Source: an uncultured Luminiphilus sp.
GTDB lineage: Bacteria; Pseudomonadota; Gammaproteobacteria; Pseudomonadales; Halieaceae
Length of the DNA: 39,352 nt
Assembly: GCA_905479205.1 (NCBI GenBank)
Contig: CAJQLP010000159.1
Span: 1-39,352 of the forward strand
Direction: 5' to 3'
How positions within the stretch are numbered: the stretch's first letter is position 1; every line of letters begins with the position of its first letter. This document shows, in pieces, positions 7,640 through 15,704 of the stretch. Below the pieces are notes generated by a model. It was not told the origin of the DNA. It saw only the letters and a list, made by a program, of their open reading frames with translations, and ran no database searches. A program made the translations under genes and the position numbers.

Positions 7640-7976
7640 AGGTCATAACGCGATCTGAATCCAGACCGGCCTCCATCAGCGAGCCTAAGCCTGCGATTAC
7701 GAAGCCATCGGGCGGTACTTCAACGCCATAACGTTCTGCAGACGCACTGCACAAAATTAGCTCTCCATTCTTATTCGAGGCGGCGATTGACTGCCATGCG
7801 GTAAGTACATCGGGCTCCCATGGAAGGGCCACTCGCGCACCATCAGAATAGAAAAACACCCGCTGAAGTCGATGACCGTGATCCAGTAGTGCTTTTATGA
7901 AGTCAATACTGCGCTGATGGCAGGTACCCGCGTCCGGGCCTGATCTAACAAGAATTGTGTAGGTAAGTTGCGTCAC
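7632..7976 (-). CDS. tusD: TusD/DsrE-family sulfurtransferase subunit
   Basis: TusD is the catalytic subunit of TusBCD. In this 114-aa protein the active-site Cys lies in 'ELILCSASAERYGV' (near 76), equivalent to Cys78 of E. coli TusD. 'RVFFYSDGARVAL' and 'GFVIAGLGSLMEAGLDSDRVMTF' match the rest of the family. The start is a GTG with no visible Shine-Dalgarno. Its 5' side is immediately preceded by the terminator of yccA, so how it is transcribed and initiated is unusual (see findings). Confidence 0.9.
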   Translation of the reverse strand: MTQLTYTILVRSGPDAGTCHQRSIDFIKALLDHGHRLQRVFFYSDGARVALPWEPDVLTAWQSIAASNKNGELILCSASAERYGVEVPPDGFVIAGLGSLMEAGLDSDRVMTFA

Positions 7977-7983
7977 TAGAAAT

Positions 7984-8008
7984 AAAAAACCCCGGCAACA
8001 CCGGGGTC
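7984..8008 (-). terminator. Rho-independent terminator after yccA
   Basis: On the minus strand a stem ACCCCGG / CCGGGGT with a 5-nt loop is followed by six T. It lies 18 bp past the yccA stop, and its T-tract ends about 7 nt before the tusD GTG. Confidence 0.88.
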
Positions 8009-8026
8009 TCTAGGATTGACTAGCGA

Positions 8027-8710
8027 TCAGTCATCGCCGCCGGTGAAGGCGGTTATTAAGTGCAGAAGGTGAAGGAACAAATTATAGATGTTTAGGTAAA
8101 GCGATACGGTTGCTCGGATGTAGTTTGTTTCACCGCCGTGAATAATTCTGCTGGTATCAAACAAAATCAGTCCTGACATCACCATGACAATAGCGGCAGA
8201 AATAGTCAGTGACAGTGCGGGAATCCCTAAAAAGATATTAGCAATACCTGCAACCAACGCGACGATAAGACCTACCATCAAGAAGCCTCCCATATAGGAG
8301 AAGTCCTTACGGGTGGTCAACGCATAGGCGGAGAGTCCGAAAAACACGATAGCGGTGCCGCCTAGGGCTTGCATAACGAGCGATGGACCACCGGGCAGTG
8401 CGAGGTAGAAGTTAAGCGTTGGGCCTAAAGATGCACCCATAACACCCGTGAAGGCAAAGATAGCAGGTAAGCCTTTGGCGCTATCGGCCATACGATTAAC
8501 CACAAATAACAATCCAAAACCGACGAGCATCAGCACTAGGGCAACCGTGTGGGACAGGTTCATAGCCATAGCGACACCAGCGGTTGCTGCGCTAAATGCC
8601 AGTGTCATACCCAGCAGCATGTACGTATTCTTTAATACTTTGTTAGTGCTGACAATGCCGCTCGCGCCAAAGCTGGCATCTGAGGAAGTGAATACCGGTT
8701 TGTTGCTCAT
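8027..8710 (-). CDS. yccA: BI-1/YccA-family inner membrane protein
   Basis: This 227-residue protein of the Bax inhibitor-1/YccA superfamily has seven hydrophobic segments (for example YMLLGMTLAFSAATAGVAMA, VALVLMLVGFGLLFVV, LTISAAIVMVMSGLILF) and the conserved C-terminal Asp region 'SLYLNIYNLFLHLLHL'. E. coli YccA binds and modulates the membrane protease FtsH and has been linked to calcium flux. An AGGAG ribosome site lies 7-8 nt before the ATG. Its neighbourhood with tus genes mirrors E. coli, where yccA is next to tusE. Confidence 0.9.
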   Translation of the reverse strand: MSNKPVFTSSDASFGASGIVSTNKVLKNTYMLLGMTLAFSAATAGVAMAMNLSHTVALVLMLVGFGLLFVVNRMADSAKGLPAIFAFTGVMGASLGPTLNFYLALPGGPSLVMQALGGTAIVFFGLSAYALTTRKDFSYMGGFLMVGLIVALVAGIANIFLGIPALSLTISAAIVMVMSGLILFDTSRIIHGGETNYIRATVSLYLNIYNLFLHLLHLITAFTGGDD

Positions 8711-8810
8711 TTCTTTCTCCTGTTACGCGCTTGAAGCAGCACGCAGTAGTTGACCCATGTCATGTCTAATAATAAGGGCGTGGGCGTTGATTTCCAAGGC
8801 CTTCCGACGC

Positions 8811-9551
8811 TTATCGGGCTATTAGCTTAAAGGTGGCCGTAACGTTTGCACGCACCGTTAGCTCACCTGGGTTAAAGTTGTTGCTTTCAATGTCAGCGGC
8901 CATCGCTATACGGGCGTTACCAACGGGCAGGGGAGGGTTATTTCCCGCCACATTGACCTGATAAATGCTGCCTAACAGGGTGCCTGAAGCGTCAGCGATC
9001 GCCGCTGCCCTATTTTTTGCCTGTGCGACGGCTGTCCTGAGGGCTTTTAGGTAGGCCTCCTCATGCTCGGAGCTGTAAAGCCGAGGTTGAGCCACACGAT
9101 TCACACCGAGCGCTGTAACACGCTCAATAAGGGCACCAAGCTGAGATAAGTCTTTGAGCGTCACATCGATTTGTCGTTGAGCATGGAATCCATCATCGAC
9201 GGAGCGCTTGCTTACCTGGTCATAGCGGCTTCTGGGGCTTATTTGAATGCCTGTAGAGTCGATATCCTGCATGTCAATGTTCAATGCGGTTAGGGCGCTA
9301 ATCACATCGCTGACTTGGCGGCTAATCTGTTGCTCAATGTCGGTAACGCTTGCGCCGTTCTGACTGATTGTGAGGGACAGTGCCGCACGATCAGCGCTGA
9401 CTTTCTCCTCACCGTAGCCCAAGACAGTCACATGGGATTCGCTCGTAGCCGCCTGCGCCGACGCCATCGCCAGTGCTAACACAAAACCTACAGCGATTCT
9501 CTTTATGGCATGGCTATGCATGACGTGGCTATGCATGACGTGGCTATTCAT
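8811..9551 (-). CDS. Exported SIMPL-domain (DUF541) protein
   Basis: The protein carries a DUF541/SIMPL domain, found in periplasmic proteins such as BP26 and E. coli YggE, the latter linked to oxidative stress. Motifs include VTVLGYGEEKVSADRAALSL at the start of the mature part and 'AVAQAKNRAAAIADASGTLLG' near the C-terminus. A Sec signal peptide is present: positively charged AIKR, a hydrophobic stretch, then AQA before ATSES. Three in-frame ATGs (9551, 9536, 9521) fall inside a 15-bp tandem repeat encoding HVMHS units. The shortest form, MHSHAIKR..., looks most like a normal signal peptide, so the true start may be 9521. Confidence 0.85.
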   Translation of the reverse strand: MNSHVMHSHVMHSHAIKRIAVGFVLALAMASAQAATSESHVTVLGYGEEKVSADRAALSLTISQNGASVTDIEQQISRQVSDVISALTALNIDMQDIDSTGIQISPRSRYDQVSKRSVDDGFHAQRQIDVTLKDLSQLGALIERVTALGVNRVAQPRLYSSEHEEAYLKALRTAVAQAKNRAAAIADASGTLLGSIYQVNVAGNNPPLPVGNARIAMAADIESNNFNPGELTVRANVTATFKLIAR

Positions 9552-9557
9552 GACGTG
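9508..9557. repeat. 15-bp tandem repeat across the SIMPL gene start
   Basis: The unit CATGACGTGGCTATG (with small variations) recurs about three times across the 5' end of the SIMPL gene. It is in frame, so each copy adds residues His-Val-Met-His-Ser and an alternative ATG. Number of copies changes only the extreme N-terminus. Confidence 0.8.
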
Positions 9558-9766
9558 GCATCACTTAATCCCTTTTGCACTTTTTGTTTAGGCTCTGCTG
9601 CTTTTCCGCACCTACACTTACAATGGTTTTTACGTAAGCGGTTACGACCCGACTTCTGTCGTAGTTCGACCTTAAGATCCGGATCATAGACGCGTGACCT
9701 GTTAGCGTAGATTCTCTAAACTGCGCCCCATACCTATTCACGAAATGTAACACAGGAAGTGTCACT

Positions 9767-11197
9767 ATGAAGTACCTCTATCTGATCGCGCGCGCGAGTA
9801 TCGTCAGCTGCGCCCTCGGCGCTAGCTGCGTATCGTCAGCGCAAAGCGGTGATAACAATCCGTTAACGCACCTTGTACCAGCCGGGACGGTCGGTGAAGC
9901 CATTGCATTGCGCGATCAGGCCATGGGTGGATCTAGGGCATTTGAGTGGGTCGAGGCTCTCACAACGGAGGTGGGCCCGAGACTTGCAGGATCAGCGGGC
10001 GAGGCGCGGGCGCGGGATTGGGCGGTTGAAAAGCTTACCAGTCTGGGATTTGAAAATGTTCGTGTGGAGCCTTTCTCTATCGATGGGTGGGAACGCGGCG
10101 TGGAAGAGGGCGCAATCGTCCAGCCCTTTCCTCAGCCTCTAGCGTTAACGGCGCTTGGCGGCTCAGTTGCGACGAAGCCTAATGGTTTAACCGCTGAAGT
10201 TGCTGTGTTTGACAGTCTAGCGTCATTAAAGCGCGCGCCAGCGGGTAGTTTGAACGGCAAAATAGCGTATGTGGGTCATGCTATGCGTGCCACACAAGAC
10301 GGTTCTCACTACGGACACTTCGGTGCGTTACGCCGAACGGGTGCCAGCATTGCTGCTAGCAAGGGCGCCGTCGGCTTGCTTATTCGATCCATTGGAACCG
10401 ACAGTCATCGAATGCCGCACACCGGCAGTATGCGTTATGACACAGAGCATCCCAAGATTCCTGCAGCGGCAGTATCCAACCCCGATGCTGATCAAATAGA
10501 ACGCATTGCTAAAAGACAACGGCCGATCGTGGTCACAATGACCCTGACCCCAACGTTCACGGGTAAAGTACCCAGTGGAAACGTCATCGGTGAGATTACT
10601 GGCAGTGAGTTCCCCGAGCAGATCGTAGTGATCGGCGGACACTTAGATGCTTGGGATTTAGCTACTGGGGCAATCGATGATGGCGCGGGTGTTGCTATTA
10701 CCCTTGAAGCAGCGAGGCTTATCAAAGCATCTGGGGCGCGGCCCAAGCGAACTATTCGAGTTATTTTCTGGGGTGCGGAGGAAGTCGGGCTACTCGGTGG
10801 CTATGAATATGTTCGCCGGCACACGGACACGCTGAAAAATCATGTTGCAGCCACGGAGAGTGACTTTGGGGCGGGCAAGATTTGGCAGATTACCTCGCGG
10901 GTAGGCCAGCAAGCGGTGCCAGTAGTCGACCTCATTGCCGAGCTTGTGGAGCCGCTAGGCATTGCTCCGGGAGCGCGTGACGTAGCAAATGCTGGCCCTG
11001 ATCTAACTCCCATGATTCAAAAGGGAATGCCTGCGTTTCGATTTTTGCAGGATGGTGATGATTATTTTGACCTCCACCACACGCCTGATGACACACTGGA
11101 TAAAATCGACCCAAGCAATATGGATCAGAATGTTGCAGCTTATGTAGTGTTCACATGGATCGCTGCAAATACTTTCGTCAGTGATTGGGGTTGGTAA
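9767..11197 (+). CDS. Exported M28-family zinc peptidase (carboxypeptidase Q-like)
   Basis: This 476-residue secreted metallopeptidase begins with a signal peptide (cleavage expected after SSA, about residue 25). A PA-type insert domain occupies roughly residues 120-250. The M28 catalytic core shows ligands in order: His/Asp in GGHLDAWDLATG, the bridging Asp in AIDDGAG, the general base and ligand in WGAEEVGLLGG, an Asp in 'ATESDFGAG', and the C-terminal His in DLHHTPDDTLDKID. The order and spacing match PGCP/carboxypeptidase Q-like aminopeptidases, suggesting periplasmic peptide breakdown. An AGGAAG ribosome site sits 8 nt before the ATG. It is divergent from the SIMPL gene across 215 bp. 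Confidence 0.92.
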   Translation: MKYLYLIARASIVSCALGASCVSSAQSGDNNPLTHLVPAGTVGEAIALRDQAMGGSRAFEWVEALTTEVGPRLAGSAGEARARDWAVEKLTSLGFENVRVEPFSIDGWERGVEEGAIVQPFPQPLALTALGGSVATKPNGLTAEVAVFDSLASLKRAPAGSLNGKIAYVGHAMRATQDGSHYGHFGALRRTGASIAASKGAVGLLIRSIGTDSHRMPHTGSMRYDTEHPKIPAAAVSNPDADQIERIAKRQRPIVVTMTLTPTFTGKVPSGNVIGEITGSEFPEQIVVIGGHLDAWDLATGAIDDGAGVAITLEAARLIKASGARPKRTIRVIFWGAEEVGLLGGYEYVRRHTDTLKNHVAATESDFGAGKIWQITSRVGQQAVPVVDLIAELVEPLGIAPGARDVANAGPDLTPMIQKGMPAFRFLQDGDDYFDLHHTPDDTLDKIDPSNMDQNVAAYVVFTWIAANTFVSDWGW

Positions 11198-11221
11198 CCA
11201 TGGCTGTCAAAGTCGATTGCG

Positions 11222-11464
11222 CTAGCGCATCTTTTGCGTAGCGCAGCGAAACCGGCCGACGCCATAGCCTCTTAAGCTACGGTGTTTGGTTTTTCGCCCC
11301 GAGACTCGTTTGCGCCACATACGAAATGAGGAGGGCTTCATATTAGTGCGCATCAGCGCAATAACCTGCGCTTCACTCAACCCAAAGGTGGCCTCTATAA
11401 CCTCAAAGGGCGTGCGGTCTTCCCAGGCCATTTCAATAATTCGGCTAATTTCGCTTTCCTGCAT
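11222..11464 (-). CDS. TIGR03643/DUF2805-family small protein
   Basis: This is an 80-residue basic protein. It starts SEISRIIEMAWEDRTPFEVIEATFGLSE, a helix-turn-helix-like half, and continues with VIALMRTNMKPSSFRMWRKRVSGRKTKH. This is the pattern of the TIGR03643 (DUF2805) family, which is widespread and uncharacterised. It may bind nucleic acid (inference from the HTH-like pattern and strong positive charge). It converges on the M28 peptidase (24 bp between stops) and is divergent from the asparaginase gene. Confidence 0.85.
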   Translation of the reverse strand: MQESEISRIIEMAWEDRTPFEVIEATFGLSEAQVIALMRTNMKPSSFRMWRKRVSGRKTKHRSLRGYGVGRFRCATQKMR

Positions 11465-11521
11465 TGCGCGTTCTCATTAACGATAAGAGTATGTGAGTAT
11501 GATTAAAGAGTATCGAAGGCC

Positions 11522-12571
11522 ATGAAGCTTGGGGTTATTGTAACGGGGGGCACCATTGCCGCCACAGCTGATCAGCACTCTGAGGGGTTATACGCACCTC
11601 AATGCGGATCGGAGCTCATGGCGCTTACAGAAAATATTGGTCGAGAACGAGGCTTTGAGGTCGTTGTGGAGCATTGGCAAGCTGCCGGAGAGTGCATGCC
11701 GTTACTCGATTCCTGTGATGTTTCTCCCAAGCATTGGTTAGCACTTTCCGAGCACATTGACAGGCTGTTGGAATGCTGTGCGGGAGTCGTTGTACTTCAT
11801 GGCACCGATACCCTGGCGTACACCGCTTCGGCCTTGGCGCTACAAGCGCCCCGACGAAAAGGTCCTGTCCTTATTACCGGAGCGCAGATACCGGCCGTTG
11901 CCGTTGGGTCTGATGCAGCGGCAAATCTCAAGGTGGCACTTGACGCTGCTGCAGGTCGCTATGGGGATCTTTCGGGCGATACCGTGGTTGGTTTTGGCGA
12001 TTTGCTGATGCGAGGTATTCGAGCGACAAAACATTCAACAGTGTCAATGCGTGGCTTCAGGAGTTGGGCAAGTCCCGAGATTGATGTGCGTGCGCCGCAC
12101 ATGGGACACGAGGCACTATTGGCGAGCTGGCAGGCATCGCGGCAGGATAACCGGGAAGCTAAACCCTTTAAAAACTTCGAGGGCAACGTCGTCAATTTGC
12201 GCGTGACGCCCGGTACGCAATTCGACCCATTGCAAAGAATGCTACTCGCATCGCCACCCGAAGCATTGCTTCTCGAACTGTTTGGCGTCGGCACGGCACC
12301 TGAAGCGCAGCGCTGGGCCGGTCTTATCAATGATCTAGCCGCCCAAGGTGTACTGTCAGTTGGAATCACCGCGTGTCCTGAGGGTGCAGTTGACTGGGCG
12401 CGATACGAGGCCGCTAAACCGCTAGCGGACAGTGCGCTGTTAGATGGTGCTGATATGACCTTCGAGTGTGCGAGTGTGAAATTGCTGGGCGTCATTTCTG
12501 AAGATCTGAGCTACACTTCCGCCGCCGAGCGGTTTCTCTCCCCAGTGGCTTCAGAGCTCCATAACCGCTGA
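11522..12571 (+). CDS. ansA: Asparaginase (type I-like)
   Basis: This enzyme hydrolyses L-asparagine to aspartate and ammonia. The first catalytic Thr is in VTGGTIAA (Thr11 region) and the second catalytic triad segment is HGTDTLAYTASALAL (Thr about 93, Asp about 94). There is no signal peptide, so it is cytoplasmic, which with 349 residues fits the type I group. A glutaminase side activity cannot be excluded. GAAGG precedes the ATG closely. The downstream thioesterase gene is 49 bp away on the same strand. Confidence 0.88.
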   Translation: MKLGVIVTGGTIAATADQHSEGLYAPQCGSELMALTENIGRERGFEVVVEHWQAAGECMPLLDSCDVSPKHWLALSEHIDRLLECCAGVVVLHGTDTLAYTASALALQAPRRKGPVLITGAQIPAVAVGSDAAANLKVALDAAAGRYGDLSGDTVVGFGDLLMRGIRATKHSTVSMRGFRSWASPEIDVRAPHMGHEALLASWQASRQDNREAKPFKNFEGNVVNLRVTPGTQFDPLQRMLLASPPEALLLELFGVGTAPEAQRWAGLINDLAAQGVLSVGITACPEGAVDWARYEAAKPLADSALLDGADMTFECASVKLLGVISEDLSYTSAAERFLSPVASELHNR

Positions 12572-12620
12572 TCTAGGTCTGACTCTTAGGGAGTCATCGT
12601 CGTCAGAAAAGGAGTGAGTT

Positions 12621-13034
12621 TTGAATACCCCAGAAAGCTTTAATGCAAGATCGGCGGATCTGTTGCCCGGGTTTATGGGCGTTGTAGTCACCCGGTTGGC
12701 CGATGGTGAGGTCGATGCTGAAATTGAATTAGGTGCTAAACATATGGCACCTAATGGATTTCTTCATGCAGCAGCCGTGATTTCGCTTGCCGATTCGGCC
12801 TGTGGCCACGGCTGCCTCGCGAATCTGCCTGAGGGGGCAGAGAGCTTTACAACCGTAGAGTTAAAATCTAACCATTTAGGAACGGCCCGAGACGGAACAA
12901 TCACCTGTACCGCAAGAGCCGTTCATAAAGGGAGGACAACGCAAGTGTGGGACGCTCAGGTGGTTCATCAGCAGACTGGGAAAACCATTGCGCTGTTTCG
13001 CTGCACACAGATGATTCTGTACGCGCGAGCCTAA
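12621..13034 (+). CDS. PaaI/YdiI-type hotdog thioesterase
   Basis: The 137-residue hotdog protein carries HMAPNGFLHAAAVISLADSACGHG (about residues 41-64). This is the Asn-Gly-x-x-His turn and the catalytic Asp-bearing central helix of the PaaI/YdiI group, which hydrolyse acyl- or aryl-CoA. TTVELKSNHLG and the final TGKTIALFRCTQMIL strands complete the fold. The start is a TTG preceded by AAAAGGAG with ideal spacing. It differs clearly from the other hotdog protein in this window (3093-3506). Confidence 0.88.
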   Translation: MNTPESFNARSADLLPGFMGVVVTRLADGEVDAEIELGAKHMAPNGFLHAAAVISLADSACGHGCLANLPEGAESFTTVELKSNHLGTARDGTITCTARAVHKGRTTQVWDAQVVHQQTGKTIALFRCTQMILYARA

Positions 13035-13103
13035 ATGAGCGCCCTGCAGCTTTTTGTGTAGATACCTGTTTATTATCGATCATTCATTCGAGGGAGCTAA
13101 CTC

Positions 13104-13607
13104 GTGACTCACTTTTCTTGGTGTTGCCTATTCCTGTCGGCCCTGCTGTATGCCGCTAGTTCGACATATGCTGAAGAACATCACCATGAGCAACCCGAGG
13201 AGGTGATCAATCGGGTCGTTGATGGACTTCATGCGGATGCTGCGGGGGCACTTTTTACCAGTTACTTTGACCGCTTTGCGCCCGATGCCGTGTTTCTCGG
13301 GACTGACCGTACCGAGCGCTGGTCGATAGAAGAATTCAAGGCATACGCAAAACCGATTTTTGATTCGGGTCGGGGGTGGCGCTACGAGGTTGTCGAGCGA
13401 AATCTTTCGGGCGCAGAGAGTATTTATTGGTTTGATGAGGTTCTTTATAACCAAAAATATGGTTACTGCCGTGGCACGGGTGTGGTGAAGAAAGGCGACG
13501 AGGGCGACTGGAAAATAGCGCATTATTCCTTGACGTTTTTGGTGCCAAACGGTGTTGCGAGTGAGCTTGGAAAGCTCGTTTTGTCGGTGGATAGTGCGCC
13601 TAGATAG
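13104..13607 (+). CDS. Exported SnoaL/NTF2-like protein
   Basis: This 167-residue protein has a Sec signal peptide (hydrophobic LFLSALLYAASS, cleavage near TYA-EE) and a His-rich mature N-terminus (EEHHHEQPEE). The body resembles the NTF2/SnoaL-like fold: a helix (LFTSYFDRFAPDAVFLG), an acidic conical-pocket region, RTERWSIEEFKAYAKPIF, and paired strands WRYEVVER, IYWFDEVLYN and WKIAHYSLTFLVPN. Proteins of this type often act as small periplasmic binding or isomerase-like domains, but no function can be assigned. The start is a GTG behind GAGGGAG. A 12-bp duplication (ATAGTGCGCCTA) spans its stop codon. Confidence 0.75.
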   Translation: MTHFSWCCLFLSALLYAASSTYAEEHHHEQPEEVINRVVDGLHADAAGALFTSYFDRFAPDAVFLGTDRTERWSIEEFKAYAKPIFDSGRGWRYEVVERNLSGAESIYWFDEVLYNQKYGYCRGTGVVKKGDEGDWKIAHYSLTFLVPNGVASELGKLVLSVDSAPR

Positions 13608-13667
13608 TGCGCCTAAATAGTAACGAGCAAGGTGAAGGTATCTGCGGATTCAGGCATTCATCTTTTT

Positions 13668-14522
13668 TCAGTCTTCGTCGGCCAGCTTAATACGCTCTAT
13701 ACGCTCTTCTTCTTCCTCTAAAGCGGCCTGGATCTCTTTGAGCACCGCGTCGAGATCAGCTTCGTGAGTATCGAGGTCGGCGTATCCTGTGAGCTCATAG
13801 TTCTCATGTAAATCGCCCTCCTCGAAGAGGGCCCACATTTCAAGCGCATAGCGGGTGTCTAAAAGCTCTGGAGCGTACTGTCCGTAATACTCGGTCATAT
13901 TGCGCACATCCCGCTCAAACATTGCGCGAGCATTGTTATTCGAAGCCGCATCGACAGCCTGCGGCAAGTCAATAATCACCGGACCGTCGTTATTCACTAA
14001 GACGTTAAACTCGGAAAGGTCACCGTGAACAATACCCACACAGAGCATCCGCATCACGTAATGCATCATCAGTGCGTGGTCTTCGCGAGCTTGCTCCGCT
14101 GACATACTGACATCGTTTAAGCGTGGCGCGACATCACCTGCATCATCGGTTATTAACTCCATTAGCAGCACACCTTCGGTACAGCCATAGGGTGTCGGTA
14201 CGCGAACGCCGGCATTACTCACACGATAAAGGGCGTCGACCTCGGCGTTCTGCCAGGTTTCTTCTTGCTGCTGGCGGCCAAAACGTGACCCTTTTTCCAT
14301 GGCGCGGGCGCGCCGGCTGTTGCGGACTTTCCGTCCCTCTGTGTATTGCGCCGCTTTTTTAAAGCTGCGCTTGATGGAATCTTTATAGATCTTTGCGCAG
14401 CGCAGCTCACTGCCGCATCTAACGACAAATACATCTGCTTCTTTGCCACTCATGAGTGGACAAATGACCTCGCTGATCAAGCCATCTTCCATGAGTGGCT
14501 GCAGGCGTTTAGGAATTTTCAC
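13668..14522 (-). CDS. RIO-type atypical serine protein kinase
   Basis: This 284-residue protein of the bacterial RIO1-like kinase family shows a nucleotide-binding Lys in LRCAKIYKDS, the RIO-specific Arg/Lys-rich flexible region (RKVRNSRRARAMEKGSRFGRQ), a hinge (VLLMELITD), the catalytic loop IVHGDLSEFNVLVN (Asp base and Asn) and the metal-binding IIDLPQ. Canonical APE substrate motifs are absent, as expected for RIO. The C-terminus (from about 245) is very acidic (EEEEERIERIKLADED). The substrate is unknown in bacteria. The gene stands alone, downstream of cydB on the same strand with 189 bp between. Confidence 0.92.
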   Translation of the reverse strand: MKIPKRLQPLMEDGLISEVICPLMSGKEADVFVVRCGSELRCAKIYKDSIKRSFKKAAQYTEGRKVRNSRRARAMEKGSRFGRQQQEETWQNAEVDALYRVSNAGVRVPTPYGCTEGVLLMELITDDAGDVAPRLNDVSMSAEQAREDHALMMHYVMRMLCVGIVHGDLSEFNVLVNNDGPVIIDLPQAVDAASNNNARAMFERDVRNMTEYYGQYAPELLDTRYALEMWALFEEGDLHENYELTGYADLDTHEADLDAVLKEIQAALEEEEERIERIKLADED

Positions 14523-14711
14523 GAAAGTCCCATAGTCCGGGCGCTGGGAGGCCCTTTAGTCGGCGTGTAGTGGTCGCTGCCCCAGCAGTAGCGTTCCAAG
14601 ACTCTAGATTACTCGCTTAAGGGCCTTTTGTGCACGGTAAAATATGCGCGGTAAAGCAGCGGACGCGGTGCACCCTCGCTTCGAAAGTGCACCGGCTCGT
14701 GACTGGTTGCC

Positions 14712-15704
14712 TCAGTCGTAGGACAGTAGAGTGGCTTTACCGGCAAACACCCGGTGTACGTAGAGGGTATAGGCCAGAATGACAGGGAGCGTGACAACCG
14801 TCCCCCAGAAAATAAATTGCAAGGACTCCGTGGCCGCCGCCGCCTCCCAAAGTGTCAAGCGACCGATCACGATGTCGGGGTAAATGCTGTACGCGAGGCC
14901 TATCGCTGCCATCAGACAGATAACGATCAAGGCCACAAAGATAAACCAGCCGTATCCTGCGCGAAGAACGTTAGGCCGGCGCAGCATCCAAGCCATGCCC
15001 AGAATGGCCAGGCCGCAACTCATGGGAATTGGGAGTAGTCCTATTGCATCAGGCAGTTTGAACCAGCGGTCAGCGATGTCTTGGCTCACCAAGGGCGTGG
15101 CAATAGACACCAGCAGAAGTGCGACCGTCATCGGCGGCAGCGCCAGCCGGCACCAGCGGGTCGCCTTGTCAAATAATTCGCCTTCGGTCTTGATAAGTAA
15201 CCATGCGCCACCCAACATGACGTAAAGCGCGGGCAGTGTAAGCGCAATTAGAGCGGAGAAGGCTACGCTCATGGCATCCCCGGTTAAGCCAGTGATGTAG
15301 GCACCCAGCATCCAGCCCTGCGCCATAGATGCCATAAGTGAACCAAGAGTAAAAAGCTTGTTCCACATGGGCTGACGGTGATCGGCGGATTTCACACGGA
15401 AGTCAAAAGCGGCGCCACGCAGGATGAGCCCGACTAACATAATTGTCACGGGAATATAGAGTGCGGTCAGAATAATACCGTGAGCCTGTGGAAAGGCGAT
15501 CAGTAGCACGCCAACCCCCATAACGATCCAGGTTTCGTTGGCGTCCCAAAATGGGCCGATCGAGGCGATCATTACATCTTTCTCGGCAGCAGAACCAAAG
15601 GGCAGCAATAGACCCACGCCCAAATCGAAGCCGTCGAGTATCACGTATAGAAGCAATGACAAGCCCATCGCTGAGATGAAGAAGAGTGGCAGCGCTTCAC
15701 TCAT
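14712..15704 (-). CDS. cydB: Cytochrome bd-type quinol oxidase subunit II
   Basis: This is subunit II of the bd-type terminal oxidase, which reduces O2 with quinol electrons without pumping protons. The 330 residues contain about eight to nine membrane helices. The N-terminal DGFDLGVGLLLPF and the following WDANETWIVMGVGVLLIAFP are diagnostic of CydB/CioB. Its ATG overlaps the cydA stop (ATGA), giving translational coupling. No convincing cydX-like small membrane gene follows in the 189 bp before the RIO kinase, and no cydDC is present nearby. Confidence 0.95.
   Translation of the reverse strand: MSEALPLFFISAMGLSLLLYVILDGFDLGVGLLLPFGSAAEKDVMIASIGPFWDANETWIVMGVGVLLIAFPQAHGIILTALYIPVTIMLVGLILRGAAFDFRVKSADHRQPMWNKLFTLGSLMASMAQGWMLGAYITGLTGDAMSVAFSALIALTLPALYVMLGGAWLLIKTEGELFDKATRWCRLALPPMTVALLLVSIATPLVSQDIADRWFKLPDAIGLLPIPMSCGLAILGMAWMLRRPNVLRAGYGWFIFVALIVICLMAAIGLAYSIYPDIVIGRLTLWEAAAATESLQFIFWGTVVTLPVILAYTLYVHRVFAGKATLLSYD

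Noticed and set aside
14523-14711. A cydX-like small membrane protein gene downstream of cydB
   Set aside because: No short frame with a ribosome site and the expected Trp/Tyr-rich single helix could be found.
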